A stretch of DNA of 64,000 nt, taken from NCBI RefSeq assembly GCF_001877785.1, contig NZ_MINN01000074.1, positions 682,001 through 746,000 on the forward strand, in the 5' to 3' direction. Source of the stretch: Rossellomorea aquimaris. Its GTDB lineage: Bacteria; Bacillota; Bacilli; Bacillales; Bacillaceae_B. Shown here piece after piece: positions 52,306 through 61,840 of the stretch (position 1 is its first letter; every line of letters starts with the position of its first letter). A model generated the notes under the pieces. It was given only the letters and a program-made list of their open reading frames with translations, had not been told where the DNA came from and searched no databases. The position numbers were made by a program, and so were the translations under genes.

Positions 52306-53124
52306 TTACTCCTTCCAGCCGATAAAACTCATCATTCTTCCTGTATTCCCTTCATCTCTCCGAAAAGAATAAAAATCATCGCTGCAGGAAGAACAATAAC
52401 CAGAAGTATGGATTTGTTCCTCATCCAGACCGTATTGAAGAAGCAAAAGCCTGTTCACTTCCTTCAAATCCAGATGATACTGTCCCTCTTCCTTTAAATT
52501 ATAGGGTAAGTCGCCCCCATCTTCTAGTACTTTTTTTACTCCATCCATCACTCTGTCATCGACAACATAGCAATTTCGGCATATGGAGGGGCCGATGACG
52601 GCTTCAATATCACTCACCCTTGACCCTGTCTCCAGGAATCTCGTGATTACGGCCGGCCCGATTTTCCCTACTGTACCCTTCCAGCCGGCATGCGCAGCCC
52701 CGATCTTACCGGTATGCTTATCAAGGAAATAGAGAGGCACACAATCTGCATAACACATCGTCAATAGAATACCTTTGTGACTTGTAACAAAACCATCCGT
52801 ATCCTTAATACTAGTGGAATAATTCGTACTTCCCCTTCCACGCTCTAAAGGATCCACTGTATGGACATTGTTTCCATGGGTCTGTTCGGCAGCTGTCCAT
52901 TTGTCCAAAGGAAAGTGAAGGGATTGAGCAATCTTTCCCTTGTTCTTTACAACATCATAGCTTTCGTCACCGACATGAAGTCCCATATTCAATGACGCAT
53001 AGCAGCCTTTGCTTTCCCCTCCATTTCTGGTGGTTATGCCCGCTTTCAGCCCCGGGAAATCATCAGTCCAGGCCTTAATGGTATATATGGATTCCGTCTC
53101 TTTATAAAAAGGATCTTTAGACAC
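52306..53124 (-). CDS. pgeF: Peptidoglycan-editing factor PgeF (YlmD, laccase-like)
   Basis: A 272-residue protein of the YfiH/LACC1 family. Metal ligands sit in [27 protein letters not shown] and [10 protein letters not shown]; the C-terminal [21 protein letters not shown] is conserved. In E. coli the family prevents misincorporation of Ser into the peptidoglycan peptide; other members act on purine nucleosides. The role here is inferred from the family and its place in the cell-division cluster. Confidence 0.92.
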   Translation of the reverse strand: MSKDPFYKETESIYTIKAWTDDFPGLKAGITTRNGGESKGCYASLNMGLHVGDESYDVVKNKGKIAQSLHFPLDKWTAAEQTHGNNVHTVDPLERGRGSTNYSTSIKDTDGFVTSHKGILLTMCYADCVPLYFLDKHTGKIGAAHAGWKGTVGKIGPAVITRFLETGSRVSDIEAVIGPSICRNCYVVDDRVMDGVKKVLEDGGDLPYNLKEEGQYHLDLKEVNRLLLLQYGLDEEQIHTSGYCSSCSDDFYSFRRDEGNTGRMMSFIGWKE

Positions 53125-53182
53125 GAGTTGATCTCCTTCTTTTTTTATAAGTGTACCACAGATACTGAATATTCGTCATTTT

Positions 53183-53464
53183 TCAAGGAGATTCTTTAGG
53201 TTCCTCAAGCTGTCCTTGTATATAGTGACTCTCTTTATGTCGAACAAGGATGACATCTTCACCAATCTTCACGATACTTTTCCAAGGGATGACAACATCT
53301 TCTTCCTTTCCAAAGAACCCCAATAATTTGCCGCCGGTTCCGATTACGATGGCTTCAATCCTACCTGTATCCAGGTTGATTTCAATATCCCCTATATTCC
53401 CCAGTTTCTTTCCATCCGATATATTCACAACATCTTTGATTTGGAATTCAGAAATTCGTACCAA
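53183..53464 (-). CDS. ylmC: PRC-barrel protein YlmC (YmxH-like)
   Basis: A 93-residue single PRC-barrel domain (MVRISEFQIKDVVNISDGKKLGNIGDIEI..., KLLGFFGKEEDVVIPWKSI). The closest frame ATGs are upstream, but AGGAGGGG is eight bases from a TTG at 53462-53464, which matches the family start. Sporulation-associated in B. subtilis; its biochemical role is not known to me. It opens the ylm cluster after sigG. Confidence 0.88.
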   Translation of the reverse strand: MVRISEFQIKDVVNISDGKKLGNIGDIEINLDTGRIEAIVIGTGGKLLGFFGKEEDVVIPWKSIVKIGEDVILVRHKESHYIQGQLEEPKESP

Positions 53465-53520
53465 GCGATTCCCCTCCTGCATGCTTTTGAATGTCACCCG
53501 GCGCAAACATCATTCACCGT

Positions 53521-53533
53521 ATTATATTGTATG
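53521..53533 (-). promoter_or_regulatory. Candidate -10 region for ylmC
   Basis: The overlapping CATACAAT (perfect sigma-E -10 match, minus strand) and TATAAT sit here, 57-69 bases before the TTG start. No good -35 box for either factor is visible at normal spacing. Confidence 0.3.
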
Positions 53534-53539
53534 CAGGAA

Positions 53540-53578
53540 AAAGAAAGGCAGACCCCGGAATTAAGGATCTGCCTTTTC
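53540..53578 (-). terminator. Terminator after sigG
   Basis: AAAGGCAGA and TCTGCCTTT pair in a 9-base stem around ~15 bases with partial inner pairing, followed by CTTTTTC on the minus strand. Confidence 0.85.
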
Positions 53579-53623
53579 TCGATTTGTCCAGGAGAGGTTC
53601 CGTTTATCTCATGGATTTCTCTC

Positions 53624-54400
53624 TTATTGGATATTCTTATTCATTTGTTTGATTGCTGCTTTCTCCAAACGGGATACTTGAGCTTGTGAAATCCCGATTT
53701 CGTCAGCAACTTCCATTTGGGTTTTTCCTTGGAAAAAGCGTTTACTGATGATCAGCTTTTCCCTGTCATTCAATCTCCGCATACCTTCCTGTAATGCGAT
53801 TTCCTCAATCCAATGAAAGTCACGGTTCCGTTCATCGCTAAGCTGGTCCATTACAAAGATAGGATCTCCCCCATCATTATATATGGGCTCGAATAAGGAA
53901 ACCGGATCCTGGATGGCGTCCAGGGCAAAGACAATTTCTTCATGCGGGACATCAAGAACCTTGGCAATTTCTTCGGCTGTCGGTTCTTTGGACGTTTCAC
54001 TCATAAGCCTTTCCCTTACTTGCAGGGCCTTGTAAGCTATGTCACGCAGAGAGCGCGAGACGCGTATGGGATTATTGTCGCGCAGGTAGCGGCGAATCTC
54101 CCCAATGATCATTGGTACTGCATAGGTGGAGAACCGTACATTTTGACCTAAATCAAAGTTATCGATTGATTTCATCAAACCAATACATCCGACTTGAAAC
54201 AAGTCATCCACATACTCACCACGGTTGTTAAAGCGTTGAATTACACTTAAGACGAGACGTAAATTACCATTAACAAGCTTCTCTCTTGCTGATATGTCAC
54301 CAGCTTGCATTTGTTTGAACAGCACTCTCATTTCTTCATTCTTCAATACTGGTAATTTTGAAGTATCTACACCGCAAATCTCAACTTTATTTCGTGTCAT
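53624..54400 (-). CDS. sigG: Forespore sigma factor sigma-G
   Basis: A 258-residue sigma-70 family member acting late in the forespore. The N-terminus MTRNKVEICGVDTSKLPVLKN is the sigma-G signature. Region 2 is NLRLVLSVIQRFNNRGEYVDDLFQVGCIGLMKSIDNFD; region 4 ends in the HTH MEVADEIGISQAQVSRLEKAAIKQM. The frame extends 24 residues upstream; GGAGGGGAAAG before 54398-54400 and homology fix the start. It follows sigE but has its own promoter and lies after a terminator, as expected for forespore-specific timing. Confidence 0.97.
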   Translation of the reverse strand: MTRNKVEICGVDTSKLPVLKNEEMRVLFKQMQAGDISAREKLVNGNLRLVLSVIQRFNNRGEYVDDLFQVGCIGLMKSIDNFDLGQNVRFSTYAVPMIIGEIRRYLRDNNPIRVSRSLRDIAYKALQVRERLMSETSKEPTAEEIAKVLDVPHEEIVFALDAIQDPVSLFEPIYNDGGDPIFVMDQLSDERNRDFHWIEEIALQEGMRRLNDREKLIISKRFFQGKTQMEVADEIGISQAQVSRLEKAAIKQMNKNIQ

Positions 54401-54436
54401 TCTTTCCCCTCCTTGCAGGAGCTGTTGTACAAAATT

Positions 54437-54465
54437 CAGTATTTCCTTGAAGAGGAAAAATATGC
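54437..54465 (-). promoter_or_regulatory. Candidate sigG promoter (sigma-F/sigma-G type)
   Basis: GCATA (54461-54465) and GGAAATACTG (54437-54446) on the minus strand fit the GYWTA and GGnrAnAnTw patterns of sigma-F/G promoters (9 of 10 in the -10 box), 14 bases apart. Placement is 36 bases before the sigG start. Confidence 0.55.
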
Positions 54466-54552
54466 ATTTCATTTTGCCGGTGTAATGCTCAATTCCTCCA
54501 AACCCCTTACAAATACTAGAAAAAAATACGCGAAATATTTTTATTGAACGAA

Positions 54553-54588
54553 CAAAAAGGCTGATCTTTTTAAAAGATCAGCCTTGAA
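54553..54588 (-). terminator. Terminator between sigE and sigG
   Basis: AAGGCTGATCTTT and AAAGATCAGCCTT form a perfect 13-base stem with a 3-4 base loop, then TTTG. It separates the mother-cell sigE transcript from sigG. Confidence 0.93.
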
Positions 54589-54591
54589 TTA

Positions 54592-55311
54592 TCAAACCAT
54601 TTTATTAAATTCTTTTTTCAGCCTCTTGATGATCCTTTTTTCCAGTCTGGATATATACGATTGGGATATCCCCAGCATATCAGCTACATCTTTCTGGGTC
54701 TTCTCTTCTTCCCCCATGAGGCCGAATCTAAGTTCCATTATTTGTTTTTCACGATCTGACAGCTGATGCAGAGCGTTAAACAACAGCTTTTTATCCACCG
54801 TCGCTTCCAGGTCTTTCGTAATAATGTCTTCGTCTGTCCCAAGAACATCTGACAGCAGTAATTCATTGCCGTCCCAATCTATATTCAGGGGCTCATCAAA
54901 GGAAACTTCCGATCTGATCTTATTGTTTCGTCTAAGATACATAAGAATTTCATTTTCTATGCACCTTGAGGCATAAGTAGCAAGTTTGATCTTTTTTTCG
55001 GGGTTGAAGGTATTGACTGCTTTAATCAGGCCTATTGTCCCAATGCTGATCAAGTCTTCAATGTTGATCCCTGTATTTTCAAATTTCCTGGCAATGTACA
55101 CGACTAATCTAAGGTTACGTTCAATAAGGAGCGATCGTGCCGCTTTATCGCCATTGGGCAATTTATTAAGAAGAACTTCTTCTTCCTCTTTGCTAAGAGG
55201 GGGAGGCAGGGCCTCACTGCCTCCTATGTAGTAAATTTCGTCCGTCTTTATTCCAAGCTTGATTAATAATTTGTACCAAACATATAAAAATTTGATTTTT
55301 AATTTTTTCAT
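54592..55311 (-). CDS. sigE: Mother-cell sigma factor sigma-E (pro-form)
   Basis: A 239-residue pro-sigma-E. The N-terminal [20 protein letters not shown] helix is the inhibitory, membrane-binding pro-sequence removed by SpoIIGA near residues 27-29 (DEIYYIGG). Region 2 ([41 protein letters not shown]) and region 4 ([29 protein letters not shown]) are highly conserved. It lies 53 bases downstream of spoIIGA, the protease gene, under the spoIIG promoter. Confidence 0.97.
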   Translation of the reverse strand: MKKLKIKFLYVWYKLLIKLGIKTDEIYYIGGSEALPPPLSKEEEEVLLNKLPNGDKAARSLLIERNLRLVVYIARKFENTGINIEDLISIGTIGLIKAVNTFNPEKKIKLATYASRCIENEILMYLRRNNKIRSEVSFDEPLNIDWDGNELLLSDVLGTDEDIITKDLEATVDKKLLFNALHQLSDREKQIMELRFGLMGEEEKTQKDVADMLGISQSYISRLEKRIIKRLKKEFNKMV

Positions 55312-55364
55312 CGTTGCTCCCCCTTCTATTTCTTTAGAATGTGAGTATAGTAATAGTATTCGAA

Positions 55365-56288
55365 CTACGAAACATTCTGTACCGGCTTACCGGCAGCCAT
55401 TTTTGGATGGACGATCGCCCCAAAGCTTTCATCTGCAGAAAGCGGTTCTTTCCTGAAAACGATCAATCCGTTTGCTGGCCAGGACGACTCATGATCTTTA
55501 AGGGTTATGGAATCGGGCTTTATCGCTGCCAGCAGCTGGCTTTTTCTTCCGACTGACTGAGCAGGGACGATTCTTAATCGGTCTGACCAATTTACATCCA
55601 GGCTGCTTTGTCCTGAGAAGATTTCTTCAGCTTCTTCACATAACACATTGATTTCTTCCGGAATGGTTCCCTTCAAGGAAGATACCGACACAATCATGAC
55701 CGGTGTTTTTGAAATGGGGTCCAGCAACTGGTTGCCGCTGTCCACTAAACCTTTCACGGTAACTTCGAATGCTCCGATTTTCAAAAAGACATCCACCAGC
55801 TGATCATATTGAATTTTTACGTACTCCACGCTGTCCATCCTGCTCTTAGAAAAATACCACGCTGCAGGAAGAGCCAGCATGACGAATATCCAGCTGATCG
55901 GATCGCCGAACCCCTTGATGCTGGCCATTAAAACAGTCGTTTTAGCACCCGGGTCAAAGGTAAGGAAATAATGTGCCCCTATAAGAATCCCTCCTGTTAA
56001 AAACGTGACGAAATAAAACATGAGAAGATTTGTCAAGAAGAAACGCAGTCTCTTAAACCCGAATGAAGAATAGACCATGACTAAAGAAAATAACAGTTTT
56101 ACCAGAGGATTTCCTACCAGAAACGCGTAGGGAGAAAATGAAAGAATGATGATGGCGGAACCAATTAGACTCCCTATTGCAATCCTCCACAGAACATAGT
56201 GTCTCCGGAGGATCAAGCCTGTCAGCCAGAGCAAAATAAAATCCACACATACATTCAGCAGCCAGATGACATCTAAATATAAGGTCAA
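55365..56288 (-). CDS. spoIIGA: Sigma-E processing peptidase SpoIIGA
   Basis: A 307-residue membrane aspartic protease. Five membrane segments occupy about residues 1-155; the cytoplasmic domain carries LVDSGNQL with Asp at position 183, the same number as the known catalytic Asp of B. subtilis. SpoIIR from the forespore activates it across the septum, after which it cleaves pro-sigma-E. The start is a TTG at 56286-56288 placed seven bases after AAGGAGGGTAG. Confidence 0.96.
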   Translation of the reverse strand: MTLYLDVIWLLNVCVDFILLWLTGLILRRHYVLWRIAIGSLIGSAIIILSFSPYAFLVGNPLVKLLFSLVMVYSSFGFKRLRFFLTNLLMFYFVTFLTGGILIGAHYFLTFDPGAKTTVLMASIKGFGDPISWIFVMLALPAAWYFSKSRMDSVEYVKIQYDQLVDVFLKIGAFEVTVKGLVDSGNQLLDPISKTPVMIVSVSSLKGTIPEEINVLCEEAEEIFSGQSSLDVNWSDRLRIVPAQSVGRKSQLLAAIKPDSITLKDHESSWPANGLIVFRKEPLSADESFGAIVHPKMAAGKPVQNVS

Positions 56289-56351
56289 TCGCTACCCTCC
56301 TTAAACTTCATCTAGTTCTATGCCTCAGTTAAAACTGATTGACTTATAGGA

Positions 56352-56385
56352 AGTATATCGTACATCCCCTCTAAAAGTTTGTCAT
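56352..56385 (-). promoter_or_regulatory. spoIIG promoter with 22-base spacing
   Basis: ATGACA (56380-56385) and TATACT (56352-56357) on the minus strand are separated by 22 bases, the same unusual spacing known for the Spo0A-activated spoIIG promoter. TGACAAA at the -35 region also resembles a Spo0A box (TGnCGAA) with two mismatches. Confidence 0.78.
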
Positions 56386-56484
56386 TTTATGTAAGGCAGG
56401 CAGGAAAACTTTTAAGAGAAAGAAGCGAAATATGTCACCTCATATTAGAACGGATCATTGTGGAGTCGTGAGTGTAGAAAATAC

Positions 56485-56516
56485 AAAAAAGACCCCTGGA
56501 AACGGGGTCTTTTTTG
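56485..56516 (-). terminator. Terminator after ftsZ
   Basis: AAAAAAGACCCC and GGGGTCTTTTTT form a perfect 12-base stem with an 8-base loop, downstream of ftsZ on the minus strand. Confidence 0.93.
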
Positions 56517-56557
56517 TGAAAGTTATTTAACTGTACGAACATTACAGTCAGCAGTAA

Positions 56558-57718
56558 TTATCGTCTGCGGTTTCTGTTGCGAAGGAAAGTTGGGATATCG
56601 AGTGTTTCCTCGGCACCTTGATTATTAGATGAAGAACGTACAGGTTCTTGTTGTTGAGTTTCCTCACGTTTTGGCTGTTCACGCTTCATCTGCTGTCCTG
56701 ACGGAGCAGGGTTAGGCTTCACGCCGCCAAATGTAGGTCGGGTCTGTTTCGGTGCCTGTAATACTTCTTCATTGAATCCGGTTGCGATGACAGTTACTAT
56801 GATATCATCTTTTAAGTCTTCGTTTATGACTGAACCGAAAATCATGTTAACATCCTGGTCGGATGCAGAAGCAACGATATCTGCAGCTTCCTGTACTTCA
56901 TACAGGCTCAGGCTTGTACCGCCTGTGATGTTCATCAATACACCCTGGGCACCATCGATTGATGTTTCAAGCAATGGACTCGAAACTGCTTTTTTAGCCG
57001 CTTCTGCTGCACGATTCTCTCCTGATGCAGCTCCGATCCCCATTAAAGCGGAACCTTTATTGGACATAATTGTTTTAACATCCGCAAAATCAAGATTGAT
57101 CAATCCAGGTGTTGCGATAAGGTCGGAAATACCCTGTACACCTTGTCGGAGAACGTTATCCGCTTCCCTGAATGCTTCAAGCATCGGAGTGCTCTTGTCA
57201 ACGATTTCAAGAAGTCTGTCATTAGGGATGACGATTAACGTATCCACGCCTTCCTTCATGGCAGCGATCCCGCCGCTTGCCTGATTTGAACGCTTGCGGC
57301 CCTCGAAAGTGAATGGACGGGTCACAACACCGACCGTCAACGCACCGATTTCACGTGCGATCTGAGCAATGACAGGTGCCGCACCAGTACCGGTACCGCC
57401 TCCCATACCTGCGGTTACGAACACCATGTCCGCCCCTCTTAATGCTTCTTCGATCTGCTCTTTACTTTCTTCTGCAGCTTTTTTACCAACTTCAGGATTG
57501 GCTCCTGCGCCAAGTCCCCTCGTCAGTTTCCCGCCGATTTGCATCTTAATCTCGGCTTTTGATAGATTAAGAGCCTGTGCGTCTGTATTGACGGCAATAA
57601 ATTCAACACCCTGGACGCCATGCTCAATCATACGGTTGACTGCGTTGTTTCCGCCGCCACCGACACCGATAACTTTTATGGTTGCTAATGAATCTAAATT
57701 TGTATCAAACTCCAACAT
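56558..57718 (-). CDS. ftsZ: Cell division protein FtsZ
   Basis: A 386-residue tubulin homolog that polymerises with GTP into the division ring. The GTP-binding motif [13 protein letters not shown] (about 104-116), the T7-loop segment [15 protein letters not shown] and the early [15 protein letters not shown] are present. The disordered linker (about 320-370, [17 protein letters not shown]) leads to the C-terminal peptide [13 protein letters not shown] that binds FtsA, SepF and ZapA-type partners. It is transcribed with ftsA, 39 bases apart. Confidence 0.98.
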   Translation of the reverse strand: MLEFDTNLDSLATIKVIGVGGGGNNAVNRMIEHGVQGVEFIAVNTDAQALNLSKAEIKMQIGGKLTRGLGAGANPEVGKKAAEESKEQIEEALRGADMVFVTAGMGGGTGTGAAPVIAQIAREIGALTVGVVTRPFTFEGRKRSNQASGGIAAMKEGVDTLIVIPNDRLLEIVDKSTPMLEAFREADNVLRQGVQGISDLIATPGLINLDFADVKTIMSNKGSALMGIGAASGENRAAEAAKKAVSSPLLETSIDGAQGVLMNITGGTSLSLYEVQEAADIVASASDQDVNMIFGSVINEDLKDDIIVTVIATGFNEEVLQAPKQTRPTFGGVKPNPAPSGQQMKREQPKREETQQQEPVRSSSNNQGAEETLDIPTFLRNRNRRR

Positions 57719-57757
57719 GACAAATCCTCCTAACTCGTCGAATCAATGGATTCCTTA

Positions 57758-59059
57758 TTATTCAAAGAAGTATCCAAAGAACTTTTTCACTTTTGACATC
57801 GCCTTATCATCTTCATGTGTTTCTTCTGTTACTTTAGCTGGCTTCGGCTTCTTATTTGTTTGTTTCGGCTGCTGCCTTTTTTCGGATGCTTCAACAGGCA
57901 CAGGTTCTGCACTTACGGTCTTTCCTTGTAATCTCGCATTCTTCTGTGCATATTTTATCAATCCGACAGCTGTCGTATACTGCGGCTCCCTCACCCCGAT
58001 ATAATCCGGGATCGCTACTCGTACTCTGTTCTGGAATACAATTTGTGCTAATTCTAACACACCTGGGAGATTTACTACACCGCCAGTCAATACATATCCG
58101 CCAGGCAGGTCCCTGATACCCATTCTCTTCAGTTCATGGCTGATAAGGTCAAGGATCTCTTCAAGCCTTGCTTCTATGATATCAGAAATTTCTAATTGAT
58201 TAAATTGTTGATGTTGGTCACTTCCGATAATCGGGACACTGAATACTTCATCTTCTGATGCATGATCATAAAAAGCATGTCCATATTTAGTCTTTATCTT
58301 CTCAGCATCTTCGGTTGACGTCCTTAGACCGATGGATAAATCCTTTGTAATATGTTCACCGCCAACCGGTAATACCGTAGTGGCCTTCAGATGACCCTGC
58401 TCGAAAACGGCTATCGTTGTTGAACCGCCGCCAATATCAATCAATGCCGCCCCCAGATTCTTTTCATCTTTAGAAAGAGCGACTGATCCGGCTGCCAATG
58501 GCTGCAGCACAATATCCACAATTTCAAGTCCTGCTTTTTCCACACAACGCAGCGTATTATGTAATATTGTCTTGGATCCCGTGATGATGGTGCCTTCCAT
58601 TTCAAGGCGAACACCAATCATGCCTCTCGGATCTGTAATCTCATCCAATCCGTCAACGATGAACTGTCTTGGAATGACATTGATGATTTCCCTTTCAGGA
58701 GGGATCGACACAACTTGCGCAGCATCCATTACCCTAAGGACATCCTCATCCCCTATTTCACGGTTCTCACTGGAAACGGCAACCACTCCGTGACAATTTT
58801 GGAGTGATACGTGATTTCCGGTGATGCCGACGATGACGTGGCTTATGGATAATCCGACCATTCTCTCCGCTTGTTCTACTGCCTTCTTAATTGTATGAAC
58901 AGTTTCGTCTATATCTACGATGGAACCCTTTCTGATTCCTTCCGATTCTACATTTCCTACACCGATAATGTTCAAGGAATCATTTGACATTTCTCCAATG
59001 ATCACTTTCACTGTGGATGTACCGATGTCTAGGCTAACGTAAATTTCATTGCTGTTCAC
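57758..59059 (-). CDS. ftsA: Cell division protein FtsA
   Basis: A 433-residue actin-like protein anchoring FtsZ to the membrane. It has [15 protein letters not shown] (phosphate 1), [15 protein letters not shown] (phosphate 2) and [11 protein letters not shown] (adenosine). The C-terminal membrane-targeting helix is visible as [14 protein letters not shown] longer frame exists, but AAGGAGGTGCC is followed by a GTG at 59057-59059 ([10 protein letters not shown]), which is the likely start. Confidence 0.96.
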   Translation of the reverse strand: MNSNEIYVSLDIGTSTVKVIIGEMSNDSLNIIGVGNVESEGIRKGSIVDIDETVHTIKKAVEQAERMVGLSISHVIVGITGNHVSLQNCHGVVAVSSENREIGDEDVLRVMDAAQVVSIPPEREIINVIPRQFIVDGLDEITDPRGMIGVRLEMEGTIITGSKTILHNTLRCVEKAGLEIVDIVLQPLAAGSVALSKDEKNLGAALIDIGGGSTTIAVFEQGHLKATTVLPVGGEHITKDLSIGLRTSTEDAEKIKTKYGHAFYDHASEDEVFSVPIIGSDQHQQFNQLEISDIIEARLEEILDLISHELKRMGIRDLPGGYVLTGGVVNLPGVLELAQIVFQNRVRVAIPDYIGVREPQYTTAVGLIKYAQKNARLQGKTVSAEPVPVEASEKRQQPKQTNKKPKPAKVTEETHEDDKAMSKVKKFFGYFFE

Positions 59060-59138
59060 TCTATGGCACCTCCTTAAAGAATGTTTATGGGAACAACAAC
59101 CCCTAGATAGTCTCAATTCTAAGTATATCTTAAATAAG

Positions 59139-59168
59139 ATATTCGTCGTAACAAAAACGATTCCCTTT
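59139..59168 (-). promoter_or_regulatory. Sigma-H type promoter before ftsA
   Basis: AAAGGGAAT (59160-59168) and GACGAATAT (59139-59147) on the minus strand with 12 bases between match the sigma-H patterns RnAGGAwWW (8 of 9) and RnnGAATww (all). B. subtilis ftsAZ also has a sigma-H promoter that raises expression at sporulation. A sigma-A-like TATACT lies just downstream. Confidence 0.65.
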
Positions 59169-59539
59169 TAAAATTCTGAATTTTTTTCTCTTTTTTCATG
59201 ATTATTCGTCCAATTGCTAATTAGTATCCGTCTGATGACTGCTATGTTCTGGAACAATCTGACTCCAAAAGCAAAAACAGCTGCCAGATATAAGTCTACA
59301 CCAAGATGGACCCCTAGAAAAGCTAAACTTGCTGCCAGTAAAATATTAAAAAAGAATCCCGAAACAAAGACTTTTTCATCGTAAATATTTTGGAGGTGTG
59401 CACGTATTCCGCCGAATAGCGTATCCAGTGCAGCCAGGACTGCTATCGATAAATAGTTCGAGTACTCATCTGGAATTCTAATATCCGTAAGAAGGCCGAG
59501 TATGACCCCTACCAGCAGCCCCAATACGGGAAGCCACAT
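59168..59539 (-). CDS. sbp: Small basic membrane protein Sbp (DUF1290)
   Basis: A 123-residue protein starting MWLPVLGLLVGVILG, with three membrane segments and the conserved SNYLSIAVLAALDTLFGGIRAHL and HLGVDLYLAAVFAFGVRLFQNIAVIRR. The start eight codons downstream of the first ATG is supported by GAGGAGG and homology. The role is unknown; it is conserved in front of ftsA in Bacillus. Confidence 0.92.
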   Translation of the reverse strand: MWLPVLGLLVGVILGLLTDIRIPDEYSNYLSIAVLAALDTLFGGIRAHLQNIYDEKVFVSGFFFNILLAASLAFLGVHLGVDLYLAAVFAFGVRLFQNIAVIRRILISNWTNNHEKREKNSEF

Positions 59540-59540
59540 A

Positions 59541-60269
59541 TCATCCGCTACCTCCTCTTTCACTGACAGGTTCCATATAACGGACCCTTATTGTATCCTC
59601 ATATGCCGGTAATTCCACTTCTTTCAAAGGTTTGGATATGGATACCCGAAGATTATCGATGAAGAAATCCTCTACAGACTGCGACACCTGCATACGGTTG
59701 TACAATTTTTGAGCGGTCTCAAGATCCTTTGTCAAAACTCTGACTTCAAACGGTATTTTGGTGATCGAGAAACCATCGATATTTGTTTCTCCGTTAATAT
59801 CACGGATTACCGAAGTGTTGATAAGCCGGTGTCCATCGATCGAAATATCCATCGCGTCATATTGATTCAACTCATTTACCAGCCTCTCGAGGAGCTGAGG
59901 GGAGACAGTCTGCACTTTTTCACCCAGCAATATTTCTTCCATGGCCGGTTCAATGGTAAGAATCAGACCTGTACCTTTTTTCCCGGTCAAACCCGCTTCT
60001 GTTTTCAATTCCTCTAAAGTTTGTTTCAATGCCTGCTCGGGACTTGCTTCTCTCTCTGTTTGGTAAGTTACAAGCTTCTCTTCGACAGCCCGCATCTCCT
60101 CTAGAAGGCTGGAATTCAGTTCTTTCTCTTTTAAGAGAGCATCCCTTAATTCCCATATATCTCTTGTATCACGGACAACAGGTTCCTTGACTGTCTGAAA
60201 TTGAATGGCAATCATGAAACCGATGATAATGGTGATAACCGTAAAACTCGCTTTTAGCTTGTTGTCCAA
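59541..60269 (-). CDS. ylxX: DUF881 division-cluster protein YlxX
   Basis: A 242-residue protein with an N-terminal membrane helix (about 8-24), a coiled coil (KEKELNSSLLEEMRAVEEKL) and the DUF881 domain (GTGLILTIEPAM..., DISIDGHRLINTSVIRDINGETNIDG). It is related to YlxW encoded just upstream; the pair probably arose by duplication. Specific function is not known. It is followed directly by sbp. Confidence 0.88.
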   Translation of the reverse strand: MDNKLKASFTVITIIIGFMIAIQFQTVKEPVVRDTRDIWELRDALLKEKELNSSLLEEMRAVEEKLVTYQTEREASPEQALKQTLEELKTEAGLTGKKGTGLILTIEPAMEEILLGEKVQTVSPQLLERLVNELNQYDAMDISIDGHRLINTSVIRDINGETNIDGFSITKIPFEVRVLTKDLETAQKLYNRMQVSQSVEDFFIDNLRVSISKPLKEVELPAYEDTIRVRYMEPVSERGGSG

Positions 60270-60327
60270 TCCCCTTCACCTTGCTTCCAGATCACTTTCT
60301 ATAAAATAAAAAATCACAGTCCAGACT

Positions 60328-61029
60328 TTATGATTCGCCAATCAATGGTTCGAGAACAATTTCCGTTTTCTTTTCTAAAGAGAATTCAATGTTCTCGTTG
60401 ACCAGTTGATCTTTCACCCCGCCTGTAATATTCATTGCGGAAGAGAGAACCTCCGAATCTCCGATTGCCGTTATTTCAAATGGAGCCGGATATTCTATTC
60501 CATCGATTTGGATCACCGGTCCATGGCACAGTACATAGGAATCATGCTTCAGCCTTTGACCGTTTATGGCGACTGCTGATGCACCAGCTATATACAATTC
60601 GTTTATCACCTTGAAAATATGGTGTTCATGGACAATATAATTATTTGCGTTATCTTCATTCGGTTTATAGTCAGCGTCAGAAAGCGTCACTTTCACTCCC
60701 TGACCTTTAACTTTGGTCTTCCCTAAGAACATGCGGTACTTTTCCGCCTCTTCTGCAAGGTTGAAATAGATTTGCTTTTCTTTAGAGAATTCCTTTTCCA
60801 TATTGACTACTTTTTCCTGTTTTTCATAAAGCTGTTCCTGAAGATTATTATTCTTCTGCTGCTGGGAAAGAATTTGATCCCGCAGTTCTTCTTCCTGCTT
60901 CCATTGGCCGTTGCTGCGTTTCCCTGGACCGTTTTCTTCCGAGTTGGCAATACTGTAGGAAAAAGCAAGTATGAAACCCAGAACCAGGCTTACGAGGGAG
61001 AGGATAACATGTTTACCCTTCACTTTCAT
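60328..61029 (-). CDS. ylxW: DUF881 division-cluster protein YlxW
   Basis: A 233-residue paralog of YlxX: a signal-anchor helix (MKVKGKHVILSLVSLVLGFILAF), a coiled coil (about 45-85) and a DUF881 domain (GVKVTLSDADY, INELYIAGASAVAINGQRL). A longer frame is open inside divIB, but AAGGAG precedes the ATG at 61027-61029. It overlaps the divIB end by 17 bases. Confidence 0.88.
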   Translation of the reverse strand: MKVKGKHVILSLVSLVLGFILAFSYSIANSEENGPGKRSNGQWKQEEELRDQILSQQQKNNNLQEQLYEKQEKVVNMEKEFSKEKQIYFNLAEEAEKYRMFLGKTKVKGQGVKVTLSDADYKPNEDNANNYIVHEHHIFKVINELYIAGASAVAINGQRLKHDSYVLCHGPVIQIDGIEYPAPFEITAIGDSEVLSSAMNITGGVKDQLVNENIEFSLEKKTEIVLEPLIGES

Positions 61030-61840
61030 CCCCGACATCTCCTTCACCTTCTTCTGCAGCATCACTTTCCGGCTCGGCATCACTTTCCGCTTCCTCAGAT
61101 TCATATGACCGGAAATAAGAACCCACCTCTAAATCAATGACCCCTTTTTGCGAAGGGTCCAATTGACTGACGATCGAAGGGTAATGCTCCATCTTCTCAG
61201 AAAAAGTCCTTATGGTGGCACTCACTTCATAACCATCGTTCATAAATAAAGTTAAATGGTATTGATCAGTCTTCTTCGGCGTCAGATTTATTTCAGAAAT
61301 CAGGTGCTGTACCTCTTTGGGAAGCTCCCCTAATTCAGAAATCATTTTTTTCAATGCCTTATCCTCTTTGAATCCTCTCAGAAGAGGGGCATCGACAGGA
61401 ATGGAATCAGTACCCTTATTCAGCACCTTGCCATTTTCCAAAATGATCTGGAACTTATTATCTTTAAGAAGATATGCTTTTTTCCCAAGTTCATCCACTT
61501 CGATTACAAATGAATTGGGAAAGGACATCTTCACTTGAGCATTCTTTATCTCAGGAAGTTTATTCAGCCGTTCAGCGGTTTCTTTCTTATTGACACTCCA
61601 GACATTCATTCCTTGCTTTATTTTGCTCTCGGAAATAATCGTTTCGACCGGGACAAGCTCATTCCCTTTCACTTCAATGTTCTTCACATGACTGAGAGGG
61701 GATTGAAAGTAAATCACAGACAGGATCATGAGCAGGAAAAGTGCGAGCAGGAATATCAGCCTTCTGTTTGCTTTCTTTTTTCTGTGCTGTTTCAGTTTGG
61801 GAATTCTTTCTTCAATGGAAACAACATTTTCTTTTCTCAT
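61013..61840 (-). CDS. divIB: Cell division protein DivIB (FtsQ)
   Basis: A 275-residue bitopic divisome protein. The basic cytoplasmic tail (KLKQHRKKKANRR) precedes one membrane helix (about 28-45), then the POTRA domain (HVKNIEVKGNELVPVETIISESKIKQGMNVWSV) and beta domain. The extracellular tail from about residue 240 is a highly acidic Glu/Asp/Ser run with a repeated ESDA motif. In B. subtilis DivIB forms a complex with DivIC and FtsL. murB is the usual upstream neighbour but is missing. Confidence 0.94.
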   Translation of the reverse strand: MRKENVVSIEERIPKLKQHRKKKANRRLIFLLALFLLMILSVIYFQSPLSHVKNIEVKGNELVPVETIISESKIKQGMNVWSVNKKETAERLNKLPEIKNAQVKMSFPNSFVIEVDELGKKAYLLKDNKFQIILENGKVLNKGTDSIPVDAPLLRGFKEDKALKKMISELGELPKEVQHLISEINLTPKKTDQYHLTLFMNDGYEVSATIRTFSEKMEHYPSIVSQLDPSQKGVIDLEVGSYFRSYESEEAESDAEPESDAAEEGEGDVGDESEG

